The position numbers were made by a program, and so were the translations under genes. A stretch of 64,000 bases of DNA from Lotus japonicus (Eukaryota > Streptophyta > Magnoliopsida > Fabales > Fabaceae), in NCBI RefSeq assembly GCF_012489685.1, contig NC_080046.1:25550223-25614222 (forward strand). The letters run 5' to 3'. Positions 21,085 through 32,616 of this stretch are shown here, one piece after another. The notes below the pieces were generated by a model. The model searched no databases and had not been told where the DNA came from. It worked only from the letters and a program-made list of their open reading frames with translations. The stretch's first letter is position 1. Every line of letters begins with the position of its first letter.

Positions 21085-21624
21085 GAACGATTTAATGCCT
21101 TGATTAGCCTATCGTAACCCAAGCATAATCAATGATGTAGGGAGCATCTCAGACCTACAAGATCCTCAATTGGTAAACGATAAAGGTAAGGGGGGTTATA
21201 CAAGACATTGTCTTGGTACACAACTCATAAGTAAATCGTTATTGCAATAGAAAGCATATTATTATTTGCTAATGTGTTATTGGATGCATGATTGGATGTT
21301 GTGCTTGAAGAATGAATGTTGGATGAAATGTTGTGCTGAATTGCTGTGATTGTGTCTCATGCTTGAAGTGATGCACAGTAGAAAGGGATGACAGTACACT
21401 ATGGGATATAGTGGTACTTAGGATGATGAGCCTAAATGGCATGGTATCAGGATGGTCTCTGATCCGTTGAAGCAACTGAGGTAGTGGGAAGAGGGAAAGG
21501 ATAATCCCCGATTTAATGAGTTATCGATACTTGCTTTTGGAAATCGACCTACCTATAACACCTTAGGATTACCCGTAGGATAGATAGAGTAAATAAATAA
21601 ATAATGATAATGGAATAGGCAAGT
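20553..21624. other. Unassigned AT-rich DNA between LTRs J and K
   Basis: The only stretch in the window that I could not place in a retroelement. It is AT-rich, has no convincing ORF, promoter or RNA gene, and holds a TAA microsatellite at about 21051-21083. It is bordered by the outer ends of two LTRs (GGGTCTCACA on the left, TGTAAGACCC on the right), so it is probably the oldest host sequence here. Confidence 0.6.
21051..21083. repeat. (TAA)n microsatellite
   Basis: About eleven uninterrupted TAA units; a candidate length-polymorphic marker in the unassigned stretch. Confidence 0.95.
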
Positions 21625-22665
21625 TGTAAGACCCGGATTTGCAGAACTGGATTTCATGTTTAATTTTCGACTCACGCGTAGGACCGGTGTAAGCGTGACA
21701 GGAGTTTACCGTTTGGGAAAGTTTAATGAAGAAGAAAGTTCAGGAATTGCTTGAGGATAGTACCATAGTCGTTTTAGGAGTTAGTGCGAGTCGTCTGCAC
21801 ACCCGCCTTATGGCGAGAGTGTCCAGAATAGGCTAATTCCGCTCTTAAAGCAATGTTTAAGCGAAATTTCAAATCCTTGGAAAAATAAGAAGTTCTCTTT
21901 ATTTTTCCTTCGACCGGTGTTTCATTTCGGAATTCTGGACTGTACACACGATAGGTTTCACTTCTCGGAAGTCCGACGACGCTAAATTCTTTCCTTTAAA
22001 AACTCTAAATTCAAACGCTGAATGAAGACTTTTTCTATTCGGAGCTTTTAACGAAGTTTCCATCCGCGTTGCCAGATTTCTTTCGACGTTTCCAATCTTT
22101 CTTCAGAACGAAGTTTTGTCATCTGACTTTCACAGCAAAAGGTAGTTTTTCGGGGCAATTTAACTTACACCGCTTTTGGATCGTTTTTCTCAAATTCAAG
22201 AAACCTGTTTTGAGTTCTGGAATTCTGTCGCTAGAATCTCGCTTAGAATTCACCGATGAACGTGCTGCAAAAATCGGAATCGCGAAATATTCATTTTCCC
22301 GCGATTTCACTCTCCTATTAATAGTAAAAAAATCACAAAACTTACCCATTCACCACCTTGAGGCCGCGAATTTGGAGGAGAAAGGAGAGGAGAAGAACTT
22401 CGTCGTTTCTTGACCGATCTTCAAGCTGTTTGTCTCTATTTCACGGCACGGAGGTAACTTACTTGATTCTTACTTTTGATCATTCTTTTCGTCGCGTTTC
22501 TTTATCTCTTTCCAAGCTCAAAGTTTCGAGCTTTTCGTAAAACTGTCCGATTTTCCCGATTTTTCTTTTGAACTTCCTTCTATAATTACCCAACAACCTA
22601 GAACACTCGCCGTTGAGCGCCGATTTCGATCGAGTCGCCGAGGATCTGAAAAACTGTATAAAAAC
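21625..22665 (+). mobile_element. Giant LTR K, 5' part
   Basis: Begins TGTAAGACCCGG. It carries the same U3 landmarks as the other giant LTRs (AATCTTTCTTCAGAA, an AATTC-bordered block, a GCGAAA...TTTTCCCGCG block before the promoter and a GA-rich leader with GGAGGAGAAAGG), but is clearly diverged. It is interrupted at 22665 by LTR H, and its remainder is outside the window. The open frame at 22069-22413 runs across the promoter and recurs only as a by-product of U3 sequence; I do not call it a gene. Confidence 0.8.
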
Positions 22666-23138
22666 TGTAACACCCCGATTTCCAGGTGTCACTTTAGTAA
22701 CCAAAAATAAACTTTACGCGGAAAAACAGGTAATTTTTTTTTTTCGTTCGATTCCTTTTAATTAAAGCGATAGGAAAATAAAGACATAACCCAACAACTA
22801 AACTAACCAATATACAAATATATTCACATGTACAGCCTCAGCTGCACTCTCCCGTCACGCACACTCGCAGTGACTCCAAAGTAGTGTGCCCGCAGGCAAA
22901 TATATACAGAACCAGAACTGTAAGTAAAAGTATCAAATATACAGTCATCCAAGAGAAAGTCGGCACCCAAAAATGGCTTGAACAAAAGACCCCTATACTC
23001 CGACAGACTCTCTATGATCCTCCTCAAAAGAACCACACAAAAAGCCACACATCGGGAACCTACCCTGTCCCAAAAAGTAAGACGATCAGAGCTCTACACA
23101 AAAAATGACGCTAGCCTAACCTACCCTCCCAGCTCAGC

Positions 23139-23780
23139 TCATAGCTCCTCCTCCTCCTCGTCGCTGCTCGGCGAGTAGCTCTCCCCACTGCTCTCGGAGT
23201 CAGAGTCGGAATCCACCGTAATCATCTCGGTGTCCAAGTCCACGACCTCCCTCCTAACTGTCCTGCGCACCGTCCTAGTCGAGCCGGTCTTAACATCCAC
23301 CTCTCCTGTAAGAACATCCTCCTCCACCACCCTAACCAAGGGGTCCACATGGTAGCCGTACGGTGAAGAGAAAGAAAAGATACGTGAGGCAGATGGGATG
23401 ACAGACTCCCTCTTCGGCCGCACAAGCCTAGAGGATGACGCCACGTCGGTAGGATCAATGGCAGTAGCAGGAGGTGGCACAACAGGTGCAGCAGCAACAG
23501 GCTCGATCTCCGCTGGGTCCTCATCATCAGAAGGTGAAGCAGGAGGTGGTGCAGGTGGTTCTCGACCAGTACCTGGTCCACAGTGAACTGAGGGTGGCAA
23601 GTCAAAGCTCAGCTCCATACGTCGTAGTACTCCTCTCGTCAAGCGTCCTCGCTCATCCGTCCGGTCCTCCATGACCCTTCCCCGGTACGTCGCTCGGTGA
23701 CCAGCAACATCGATCACCCAAGCGGTGGGGGCATCACGATCCACGAACTCATACCTGATCCCCCCCGAGGGAGAGACCAT
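23139..23780 (-). CDS. LTR-encoded ORF of LTR H, 213 aa, unknown function
   Basis: Minus-strand ORF with a true ATG, relative of the 148-aa ORF in LTR I. Shared blocks in order: VSPSGGIRYEF, WVIDVAGHRATYRGR, VMEDRTDERGRLTRGV, SFDLPPSVHCGPG and ASPSDDEDP. The C-terminal half is longer than in I and ends in a run of Ser, Asp and Glu (DSDSDSESSGES, then EEEEEL). Just upstream in the same frame lies MSMADWF (ATG at 23802-23804) followed by TAG at 23781-23783, where I has Glu; the first residues of the ORF have thus been cut off and the ATG used here directly follows the stop. No domain, signal or membrane segment is recognised. Retention of the frame across two diverged LTR subfamilies suggests past protein function. 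Confidence 0.55.
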   Translation of the reverse strand: MVSPSGGIRYEFVDRDAPTAWVIDVAGHRATYRGRVMEDRTDERGRLTRGVLRRMELSFDLPPSVHCGPGTGREPPAPPPASPSDDEDPAEIEPVAAAPVVPPPATAIDPTDVASSSRLVRPKRESVIPSASRIFSFSSPYGYHVDPLVRVVEEDVLTGEVDVKTGSTRTVRRTVRREVVDLDTEMITVDSDSDSESSGESYSPSSDEEEEEL

Positions 23781-24054
23781 CTAAAACCAGTCGGCCATCG
23801 ACATCTGGCAGCAGGCCGACCGCCCAAACACAAACATGCAACCAAAGCCAAGGCGCTAGGGTCAACTCACGGAATAGAGTAGATATACACTCAACATGTG
23901 ATATGGGGTATAGATATATATGTTGATATATATATATAAACAATCCTAGCATGTTATTGGCTCTAACAATGCTTCAATAAATCAAACAGCACACAATTCC
24001 AGTCAGAGTGAATGTATGCGTGAAATGCAATCAATATGATCCGGATAATTGTGA

Positions 24055-24290
24055 CGCGTTCCCGTTCGCCACAAGTGAAGCATTCTCGTTCTTCACTATG
24101 GATGAAGCATTCCCGTTCTTCATCCTCGACAAAGCATTCCCGTTCCTTGTCGAATGATGCACTGGTGAACCATTCCCGTTATTCACCATCGATGAAGCAT
24201 TCCCGTTCCTCTTCGAATATGCATCGGTGAACCATTCCCGTTATTCACCAAATAATGCATTGGTGAACCATTCCCGTTATTCACCAAATG
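24055..24290. repeat. CATTCCCGTT minisatellite in LTR H
   Basis: About nine irregular units of GAAGCATTCCCGTTCTTC and GTGAACCATTCCCGTTATTC. Occupies the same LTR position as the arrays in D, E, F and G. Confidence 0.85.
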
Positions 24291-24375
24291 ATGCATGATG
24301 CAATATGGTTAACCAAACATCGAATCGACCTCACAACACAAGTGTTTAGCTCAAAACCCAATCTCAAAAACCCAA

Positions 24376-24514
24376 GAGTTAGTGTCGGTCAATACAACAC
24401 AACTCGGAGTTAGTGTCGGTCAATACAACACAACTCGGAGTTAGTGTCGGTCAATACAACACAACTCCCACAACCCAAAACCTAGAGTTAGTGTCGGTCA
24501 ATACAACACAACTC
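24376..24514. repeat. 30-bp minisatellite in LTR H
   Basis: Four units containing GTTAGTGTCGGTCAATAC, three contiguous and one after a 19-bp gap. Reads in phase with a short open frame but has no gene features. Confidence 0.9.
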
Positions 24515-25091
24515 CCATCAATAAGAGTACTAAAGTACTCGGTGACTTTCAATCATCACCGTGGCTCACCCCCTTTTGGTGTCCAGCAATTCTCCAAAAC
24601 CCACCACAAAGGTCTACTTTTCCCCGTCTTTCGCAATTATTTTCCCCTTTAGTTCTCCTATGATTATTCGTTTAGTAAAAACGTTTTGAATTGGATTAGT
24701 CAAGTTATGATTTTATTTCTCAAAGTCTGAGTCTCATAAAGTCTCTAGTTTTCGAAATTCTAATCATTCTAATTTTCCAAAAACCCTCCAAAAGTAGTTT
24801 CCCGGGGAAAGTCTAAGTATTCCAACGAATCCCAACGAATGGCTAAGTCTCAACCCCACGCTTGAACTTGCCTAAGGTTGTTCATCCAACCCGAAATATC
24901 AAAGATCACCAGATCAATGAATCTCCACTCCGAAGTCGCGTCAAAACGCACAATCCAACAATCATCTCAACATCATCAGTTACAGAAACATCATAACATC
25001 AGTTCATCAACATAATCAACATCAAGTAAAGCATAAGTCGAATTCATCGACGCCTATCATGCAGTCATAGCTAATAGTAAGTTGCCCTAAC

Positions 25092-25169
25092 CTCGAGCTG
25101 CTCCAGTCTCGTGGTTAAAACTTCCTTCACACGATTGCTCTGAAACTCCCAAAGTTCCTTCAACTGAAC
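25092..25169 (-). other. 78-nt exon-like segment in LTR H
   Basis: Minus-strand acceptor CTCCGAG and donor GTTAGG enclose exactly 78 nt, open in the same frame as the other LTRs (SVEGTLGVSEQSCEGSFN). The donor differs by one base from GTGAGG, and the peptide is the most diverged. Confidence 0.5.
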
Positions 25170-26254
25170 CTCGGAGAAAAACAAAGCAGAATCCAAACAA
25201 AATCGATTAGGTCGATCGCAATACCACTCAAAAACGATAGACAAAGCATTAAAGCTTCAGAATACAACAATCGAGTACGAAAAGACAAGTTTTCGAAAAC
25301 GAAAAACTCCCCCCCTCACTACAAGCTCTCGACCACAAAGGAAAAAGAGCTCCGACTCTTTTTCTTCGATCAAATCTGTTTACAAGTTAGTTTTAGGGTA
25401 AAACTAAGGCAAAGAAACTGTCGGAAAAATTTTCAGACGATCGGATCGAAATACGGCTGTTCAGGGGCGTTTTGGTCCAAAATAAAAGCTCAAAACCTCA
25501 AAGTTATCAGTTCGGAAAAAATATTTGACAACAATGATCCTAACGACATCCGTGACAACAAATCCTAAAGGCACGAAGTCAGATTACAACTTTTCGACAG
25601 TAAAGTTTCGAAATGTGCGACAAAAAGGGTTTTGAATCAGTTTTTCAGATCCTTGACAACTCGATCACAATCGGCGAATACTGACGGAGGTTTTAGGCTC
25701 TTGGGCACGTAGGGAAGATAACCTGTAACACCCCGATTTCGGTGGCGTCACTTTAGTAACCAAAAATAAACTTAATGCGGAAAAACGTGTATATATTTTT
25801 TTTTCGATAATAATATAAACAAGACTGAAATAAATAAGATGCAAGTGCGAAAGACAACAGAACTAATATACAATATATAATACAGCCCCCGCCGTAAGTA
25901 CCCAACCTCGTCACGAGTAACCTCCAGTGACGGAAAGTAAAAGAGAGTAACGCCCGTAGGCGATATGTACAAACTGAAGTAAAGGTTAAGTGTCCGCAAC
26001 ACTAACCTCAAAAATGAGAATAAGTTGGCCCATCGGCCTAAAACAAGACCTCCTACATCCAACCAACTCTCTGTGATTCCTGTAAAGAACCACACAAAAA
26101 GCTATAGGTGGGAAACTACCCTGTCCCCAAAGAAAACAATGACGGTCAGAGCTAAGACTCTACTCCTATACTAATCCCATCTCGAGGAGCTCACACCAGC
26201 ACTAAAACCTACATGCTAGCATGATCGTCGTCCGAATTCGAAATCCAGAACGAC

Positions 26255-26371
26255 CTAGTCTATGTATACCATCCGTCCTCCTCTCGCAACCGCGATGCGC
26301 TCCTGTTCCAGCATCTCAACCCTAGTTCCCCCCGAAGGGTGAACCGTCGTGAACCAGCCCGCCAAAGACAT
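26255..26371 (-). CDS. Short LTR ORF of element G 3' LTR (38 aa)
   Basis: Minus-strand MSLAGWFTTVHPSGGTRVEM...GGRMVYID then TAG, the same shortened form as in D and F. PSGGTR is closer to the long ORF of LTR I (PSGGTRFEM) than D's PSGETR. Confidence 0.4.
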   Translation of the reverse strand: MSLAGWFTTVHPSGGTRVEMLEQERIAVARGGRMVYID

Positions 26372-27064
26372 CTGACAAAGGCGTTGTCCGCCAAAACACA
26401 CACAGAAGACGCGAGGGTCAACTCCAAAGAATTATGTAAATAATAAACCCAATAGATACAGATAAGAGATAGCCACTTAGGCTTATAGCTAGGGATAACA
26501 TCCTAGGGTTGTATATTCCACAAAGAACATAACGAAAATAATAACAATTAACATGTTCCAAATAGGATTAACAAGTAGCAATCACACTCAGCAACTAAGT
26601 CAGTATGCATGTTGCATGAAATGATATGACGGTTAACCCAGTTAACCAAATGCATTCCGGAACGGATGGACATCAACGGATCAATCATAGCACCAGCAAC
26701 GGTGGGACCATTTCTGCCCGCGTGCCTCTTACTCCAACAACAACGGTAGTCAGATCAGCCGTAACCCGTAGGTCTGCCATTTCGGTCTGCTACAAGAGTC
26801 GTCTACAAACGCTCTTACACGACATTCCGGGTCTTATGACCATTTTGGAAACCGACGAGGTCCGGTAACACGCCGTGTATTAACCTCAAAATGAGTGCAT
26901 GAATGCAAAGTGATTAGCCAAACAACGTCTCCGACCTCACTCGACACGTCGCCACGTGTTCTAGCTAAATTAATGTCTCTAAAAGCTTACCCTAAGGTAA
27001 CAGTCGATTCTGCGACAAAATACAATAATCATAAAACGAGTGCAAACACTCACGATGACTCTTC

Positions 27065-27365
27065 GGGTCATCAATGCTCTCACGAAGTCTCACGCTTCAG
27101 TGGAGTCTCGCACATTCACAAAGTCTCACGCTTCAGTGAAGTTTAATGCTTTCACGGGGTCTCACGCCCCAGTGAATTTACACACTTGCACGAAGTCTCA
27201 CGCTTCAGTGAAGTTTCACGCATTCACAAGATCTCACGCCTCAGTTAAGCTTCATGCTGTTCACGAGGTCTCACGCCTTAGTGAAGATCCATGCTTTCCA
27301 CGAGGTCTCACGCCTCAGTGAAGAATCACGCATTCACAAGATCTCACGCCTCAGTGAAGCTTCTC
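27065..27365. repeat. About 37-bp minisatellite in G 3' LTR
   Basis: About eight units built on TCTCACGCTTCAGTGAAG, the reverse complement of the repeat type in LTR D. Several overlapping open frames arise from it and are not genes. Confidence 0.9.
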
Positions 27366-27960
27366 GGCTCATCCCTGGGATGGCTAAACAAGCTGCTCCC
27401 AGAGCACAAGAGTATCAACATACTCAAAACCTCTTAACATTCTCAACACTTGGGATCCGACGACACTTCTCGCTTTCCAAAACTAAGATTTGCCTCCTAA
27501 GCTTCCTTTCGAGTGTATTATCATTATTTGAAGTTTTTATGATTGTTTAATGTCTTATGAGTTTTCTTAAAAAAAATAATATCCTTTTAGTCTTATCGCA
27601 AATCTTATAAGTTCTCGGGATCTCCTAATCCCCAAATGACTCCAGAGAATGTCTCAATCCATGAAACACCATAACAAGGCCCGAATCTCATTCGTCCTAT
27701 CAAACTTTCTCAAAACTCTCAAAATAAAATCGGCATGACCTACCCGCTATTCTCACTACTCAGAAACACAGATATCAGCGAAAGACATAATTAAATCATC
27801 ACAGTCCACAAACATGTCATATATCTATACACCTCAGAATAAACACGTAGCACTTAGCTTATAAAGCATGCACCACACATCCTAGATTACCCACATAGCA
27901 CATAGCATGTAAGTCAATCTCAAAAACAGTCAGTAGATGAATCATCTACATTGTCAGCCG

Positions 27961-29178
27961 AAGGGGGGTTTGAATAGAGTTTTTGTATCTCGGGTATACT
28001 TTTTAGCTTTTTCAAAATTCAAAGATAAAAACTAAGTGCTGAATAATAGGAAGTAAAGCACACGAGTATTTTATCCTGGTTCACTTGAGATAAAAGCTCA
28101 AGCTAATCCAGTCCACCTGTGAAGGTGATTTCTTCCTTCTTCTGATGAAGGCAATCCACTAAAATCAATGAGTGTTACAACTGCACTTTGCAACCTGCTA
28201 AGTGACTAACAGTACACTGATTTTCTCACTAGTATCCTCTTAAGAAGCTGATCTACCGATCCTCTTAAGACTAGCTAAATACTGAATCAGCCTTGATTCA
28301 GTCCTCTCAAAATCCGACCAACCTTGGTCTCTTGATGAACTTTACAATATGATGTAAAAGGTTTCGGGTTTACAATGAGTGCTTCTAACAAGCGAATGGT
28401 AAACTCAGATGTTTAAGAACAGTGAAGAAATAATGCTAAGAGAATGGGTCGTTTGTGTTGAATATTTTCAGCAAAGTTTCTTAGCCTCTTTCTTCTTTCT
28501 TCAGCCTTTATATACTCCAAGACTTGTGATGTAGCCGTTGCTAGGGTTTTATCCGTTGGAGTGGCAATTCTGTAATATCAGACTGCTAGGTTGTACAAGG
28601 TAGGTGGCGGACAGACTGAGACTTGTACGACGTTGTACTGTGATAGCGACCTGTCCTTTCACCAGTTGACTTGTGATGAGGGAGCTTCAGATGAACGTTG
28701 ATGAAGCTTCTGATCATCGTCAGATTGAAGCTTGGATTCTTCTGACCATGCAACTTCTGCTACTGAACGAGTTCCTCAGAACTTCTGATCGTCAGAGCTA
28801 GAATAGCTTGGGTCTTCAGAACCAACTTCTTGTAAGTCCTCAGAACTTGAGTCTTCTGCTTCTGGACCGTTCCACTGGAACATCTGGTCTTCAGAACTTC
28901 TGACTTGAGTTCTTCAGAACTTCTTGAGAGCTTCCATCTTCAGAGCTTCTGAAGTATTTGCCACTGTTCAGAACGAACATGATAGATTAAATAGCTCTCC
29001 TTTTAGTAACCCTTGGTTCTTCTTCTTCTGAACGAATAGGCTTGGGTCAGATTTAGAACCTGTTAATCACAATTCAAGAAGACAAACGTTAGGGTACCAC
29101 AATTGTTCATCATCACAAACCTTAATTGTAATCATCAAAACATAGAGATGCAACCACTGATCAAACCTTGATCTTACA
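27961..29178 (-). repeat. 3' LTR of element B, outer end deleted
   Basis: Joins G's LTR at CAGCCGAA/GGGGGG, whereas the intact LTR starts TGAAGGTGCGAAAAACAC. A TATA box (TATATAAA on the minus strand) is at 28507-28514. Dense CAGAA/TTCTG palindromes fill the U3 at about 28680-28970. Confidence 0.9.
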
Positions 29179-29192
29179 ATCTCCCCCTTTTT
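29179..29192 (-). promoter_or_regulatory. Polypurine tract of element B
   Basis: Minus strand reads AAAAAGGGGGAGAT directly before the 3' LTR, the plus-strand primer site. A second AAAAAAAGGGGGAG tract lies at about 29663-29676, a repeated PPT as described for Sireviruses. Confidence 0.85.
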
Positions 29193-29810
29193 GATGATGA
29201 CAAAACAAGTATTTTGATGAACAATTTTTTCACAATAAACTGAATACACAAGAGAGAAAGGATCAGAGATTAAACTTATCCTTGTGTAACGGTTTGCAAT
29301 GCTCTTTCTGAATCTGGGTTAAAACCTGATTCTGAGCAAGGGTCTCCCCCTGACTCCCCTTGAATCTATGACTTGATGAATTTGTGAAGATTCTAGATTC
29401 GGAGTCTGGTTATGTGATCAGAATTTACGCTTGAAGAGATGTATACTCATCAGAAGTGATGGTTTCAGAACTTAGCGTATCTCACATAATAACATAGAGT
29501 CTTGTCCAGATATAATTGGAATAAAGTGTTAGAAGCAAGATTAGTTCAAAATGTATTCCTTATCTGAGACGCTTGACAATATCTATGTGCTATAAGTATT
29601 GATACTTATTCTCCTCTACTGGTTTTATGTAATATAAAAAGTTATCAAAACCAATTTACGTACTCCCCCTTTTTTGTCATAATCAAAAAGAGTGAAAAAC
29701 AAGACCAACAATAATAAGAGCAATAACAAGGAAGGAACGCCAATAAGATATGGTATAATTACTGAAGGAGAAGAAGTATAAGGGATCGAGATGAAAGAAG
29801 AAGACTAATC
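29193..29810. other. 3' non-coding region of element B
   Basis: AT-rich spacer between the accessory ORF and the 3' LTR, with the second polypurine-like tract at about 29663-29676. No gene seen. Confidence 0.6.
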
Positions 29811-30227
29811 CTAGATAAATAGGAAGGCGCGAGAATTCTTCATGGAGAGAAGTTGAAGGTGGAGAGGACAAATGTCCTGATCAATCGAGGCTAACTGAGT
29901 AGCCAAATCTTCCTTCAAGGCAACATTCTCCTGGACAGCCTCTTGATCCGCTTCATGGTGATCTTCCTCATATTCCAGAAGCATGCAAATGCCCTGGAGC
30001 TGAGCTTCGATGTCCTCCTGGCGATTGGTCAGACGGAGGAGATAATTCAGAACATCTTGAAGGTTCTGAAGACAGTGAGTTTGATGAGAAGTGAGCCAAC
30101 AGGTCAGAAGATGCTCAATCTTCTCAAGAGCTTGAGAGATCTGAGAGGAAGAAAGATTAACACTCCATGGAAAGACTTGGTCAAATACTAAAGTCTTGAG
30201 TTCAGAAATTTAGTCGACAGAAGTCAT
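29811..30227 (-). pseudogene. Accessory coiled-coil ORF of element B, early stop
   Basis: Between the env-position ORF and the 3' LTR, in the sense of the element. An ATG at 30225-30227 starts a 139-codon frame that is open to the TAG at 29811-29813 except for a TAA at codon 6 (30210-30212). The product after the stop is helical and Gln/Leu/Glu-rich (SSQISQALEKIEHLL, TNRQEDIEAQLQGI, EAVQENVALKEDLATQL), a likely coiled coil. The leader upstream has a possible TATA (TTATAAT) near 30310. The family is unknown. Element A carries a similar-sized charged coiled-coil gene at this place, but on the opposite strand. A short plus-strand open frame across 29943-30191 is its mirror and was not called. 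Confidence 0.5.
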
Positions 30228-30473
30228 TCTTGAACTAGGGAGAATGGAACAGAATGATAAGGAAGTTAATTGCGTTGTGATGGAGAAGAAGGATTGCGGA
30301 GATTATAAGGAGAAAAGGTAACAGAAAATCATGCATAAAACTTATCAAATCATAAAGGCATATGAGTTACTAAATGGACGGTGCATTGAATGAGATAAGA
30401 ATAATTAAGCATAGTCAGCATAAAATAAATGCAGTCATAACAATTAAATGTATGCATGATAGAGAGGAGGAAT

Positions 30474-30604
30474 TCAAGGCTTGGAAAAGGAGGGAAGGTT
30501 GTCCATGAGGTACTTCATGATTGCTTCCATTTTTCCTGAGGACTCTTGAATTTGTTTGCTTTGCTCATTCTGAATACGTCCTTGTTCCTCAACCATCTGA
30601 AATA
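30474..30604 (-). pseudogene. C-terminal end of B env-position ORF (separated by A)
   Basis: The last 40 or so codons of the ORF begun at 43378, displaced to the left of element A. It reads MVEEQGRIQNEQSKQIQESS and ends at TGA 30474-30476. With one AAATA copy removed, the frame across 41575/30604 is continuous, which confirms that A inserted into this ORF. It is the end of a coiled coil like that of the A protein. Confidence 0.75.
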
Positions 30605-31813
30605 TGAAGGTATGAAAAACGGTAGAAAGGGGGGGTTTGAATAACGTTTTCAGTATAAAACTTCCACCTTAAAGATTTTGACAAATCTTTCGAGAACTTA
30701 AGTGCTAAAGATAAGAGATAGAAAAGCACACAAGGATTTTATCCTGGTTCACTTGATAAATCACTCAAGCTACTCCAGTCCACCCGTTAAGGTGATTTCT
30801 TCCTTCTTAGAATGAAGGCAATCCACTAATCAGGTAAGAGTTACAACTGCACTTGAAACCTACAAGTGACTAACAATTACACTGACTTAGCTCACACTAA
30901 GATTCACTCTCTTAGTCTTCTCTAGGATCCGATCAGCCTTGATCTCCTAAAGGAACTAAACAAACTATTTATCAAAGAATTGTTTACAAGAGATTTGCTT
31001 CTAAAAAGCTAATAGTAAACTCAATGAATTTTCAGATGAAAGAAAGCTTAGAAGAATTTAAGTTTGTCTTGCGCGTATGTGAATGCTTCTAGCCGTTTCT
31101 TTCAGTCTTCAGCCTCTTTATATACTCCAAGGATTAGGGTTGAGCGTTGCATGGGAAATGCTACCGTTGGAGGGCAGTTCTGGAAAATCCAGCTTCTGCT
31201 GTGTCTGAGACTGTTAGGTAGGTCGTCAGGAAGGTACAGTTGCTTTTGTACTTGGATAGCGACTTGACCTTTAAACCTAGGAGACTTCTGATCAGGGGAA
31301 TGCTTCATATTGGAACTTGTGAAGCCGGTTGATCAAAGTCAGAGGGAAAGCACAGATCCTCTGACCATTGTATCTTCTGATTCTGAACTCAGAGGGAAGA
31401 ACATGGCCTTCAGAGTTTCTTGCTTCCGGACTTCAGAGTTTCCACTATTCAGCTTCTGCAACTTCAGAGTCTTCTACACCATCAGAACATCTGAACCTTC
31501 AGTGTTTCTTGGTTATCAGAACTTCTGGATCTTCAGAGCTTCTAGTGACTGAGTCCATATTAGAGTTTGTGTAACTTCAGAACTTCTGAAGCTTTTCCAC
31601 TGTTCATACTGAACATGGTCAATGCGAAAGCGTTGCTTGGGTCACTCTTTAAGCACAGTGCTTCTGATTTGTGTGAGATTGAATAGAGGTCAGAGCCTGT
31701 AAATAGCACACTCAGAAAAACACGTTAGAGTACCACAATTGTTCATATCAAAAGGTTAACTTGTAATCATCAAAACATAGAGTTGTACTACTAGATCAAA
31801 ACTTGATCTTACA
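30605..31813 (-). repeat. 3' LTR of element A
   Basis: TGAAGG...CTTACA, 1209 bp. Minus-strand TATA box TATATAAA at 31117-31124; U3 with CAGAA/TTCTG palindromes at 31310-31620. Confidence 0.95.
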
Positions 31814-31827
31814 ATCTCCCCCTTTTT
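31814..31827 (-). promoter_or_regulatory. Polypurine tract of element A
   Basis: Minus strand AAAAAGGGGGAGAT abutting the 3' LTR. A further AAAAAGGGGGAG copy lies at about 32295-32306 and a weaker one near 32360. Confidence 0.85.
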
Positions 31828-32554
31828 GATGATGACAAAACTAAGATTTTTGATGAACAATTCTTAAACATTAAACTAAATTCACTCAGAGTTTAGAGAT
31901 ATAGAATAATACTTATCCTGATGTGAATAGTTTATCTTGCTCATTCTGAATTCAAGTCACTGCTTGATTCTGAGCTTAGCTCCCCCTGAATCTAATACTT
32001 GATGAAAACGTTAGTAAAGTCTAGATTCTGAGCTAAACGATATAAGAGTTCAGAGTGAAAAACTTATGACATAGATGAAAATCGAGTAATCAAAGCGCAT
32101 AAGTAATCAGAGTCACGGACAGGGTATCAGAGTCTTGGGTATCAGAGTCAACTAGAATCACTTCAGAAGAAGTGAAATGTATTCCTTGTATTTGCCCAGT
32201 GACACATCTATGGTCATGAAGGTGGAACTCTTAAATTCTCCAAAAGAAAAAATAAATCACACTAACACATCTTACACATCAAAAACTGGGTGTACTCCCC
32301 CTTTTTGTCATAAGCAAAAAGCTTGGGGTGTGAAAAACTTAGCTTGAAGTACAAGGTACTCCCCCTTAGAGAAGGTCTAAGTTTAAAGAAAATGAAAACT
32401 ATGCAAGAATCAGAGTCAGGCGAAATAAATAGAAGAGTTAATGCAAGAGAAGAACGTTTAACACCGGTCAAGGGAGTAAAGAGAAGGGTCAGTTACCAAG
32501 AACTTAACCTCGAGAAACCGTAGGAGCATTAACGTTCAGAGAGAAAGTGAAGCC
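31828..32554. other. 3' non-coding region of element A
   Basis: AT-rich, with the repeated polypurine-like tracts. No ORF supported. The right end serves as the upstream region of the antisense accessory gene. Confidence 0.6.
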
Positions 32555-32562
32555 TATATAAA
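32555..32562 (+). promoter_or_regulatory. TATA box of the antisense accessory gene
   Basis: TATATAAA, 55 bp before the ATG at 32617, on the strand opposite to element A. Together with the ORF and AATAAA downstream it forms a complete small gene plan. Confidence 0.55.
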
Positions 32563-32616
32563 GCGTTGGAGAGAGAGGTAAGCTTCACACCTCGAACAAT
32601 TTTCAGTAAGAAAAAA

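Larger units (their letters stand above)
22666..25723 (-). mobile_element. Giant LTR H, reverse orientation, inside K
   Basis: Plus-strand start TGTAACACCCC is the reversed LTR terminus. In LTR order (right to left) are part of the U3/leader boundary, the exon-like segment (25092-25169), two minisatellites (24376-24514 and about 24055-24290) and the 213-aa LTR ORF (23139-23780). Element G interrupts it at 25724, so its U3 is beyond the right window edge. Its sequence is the most diverged of the giant LTRs except K. Confidence 0.82.
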
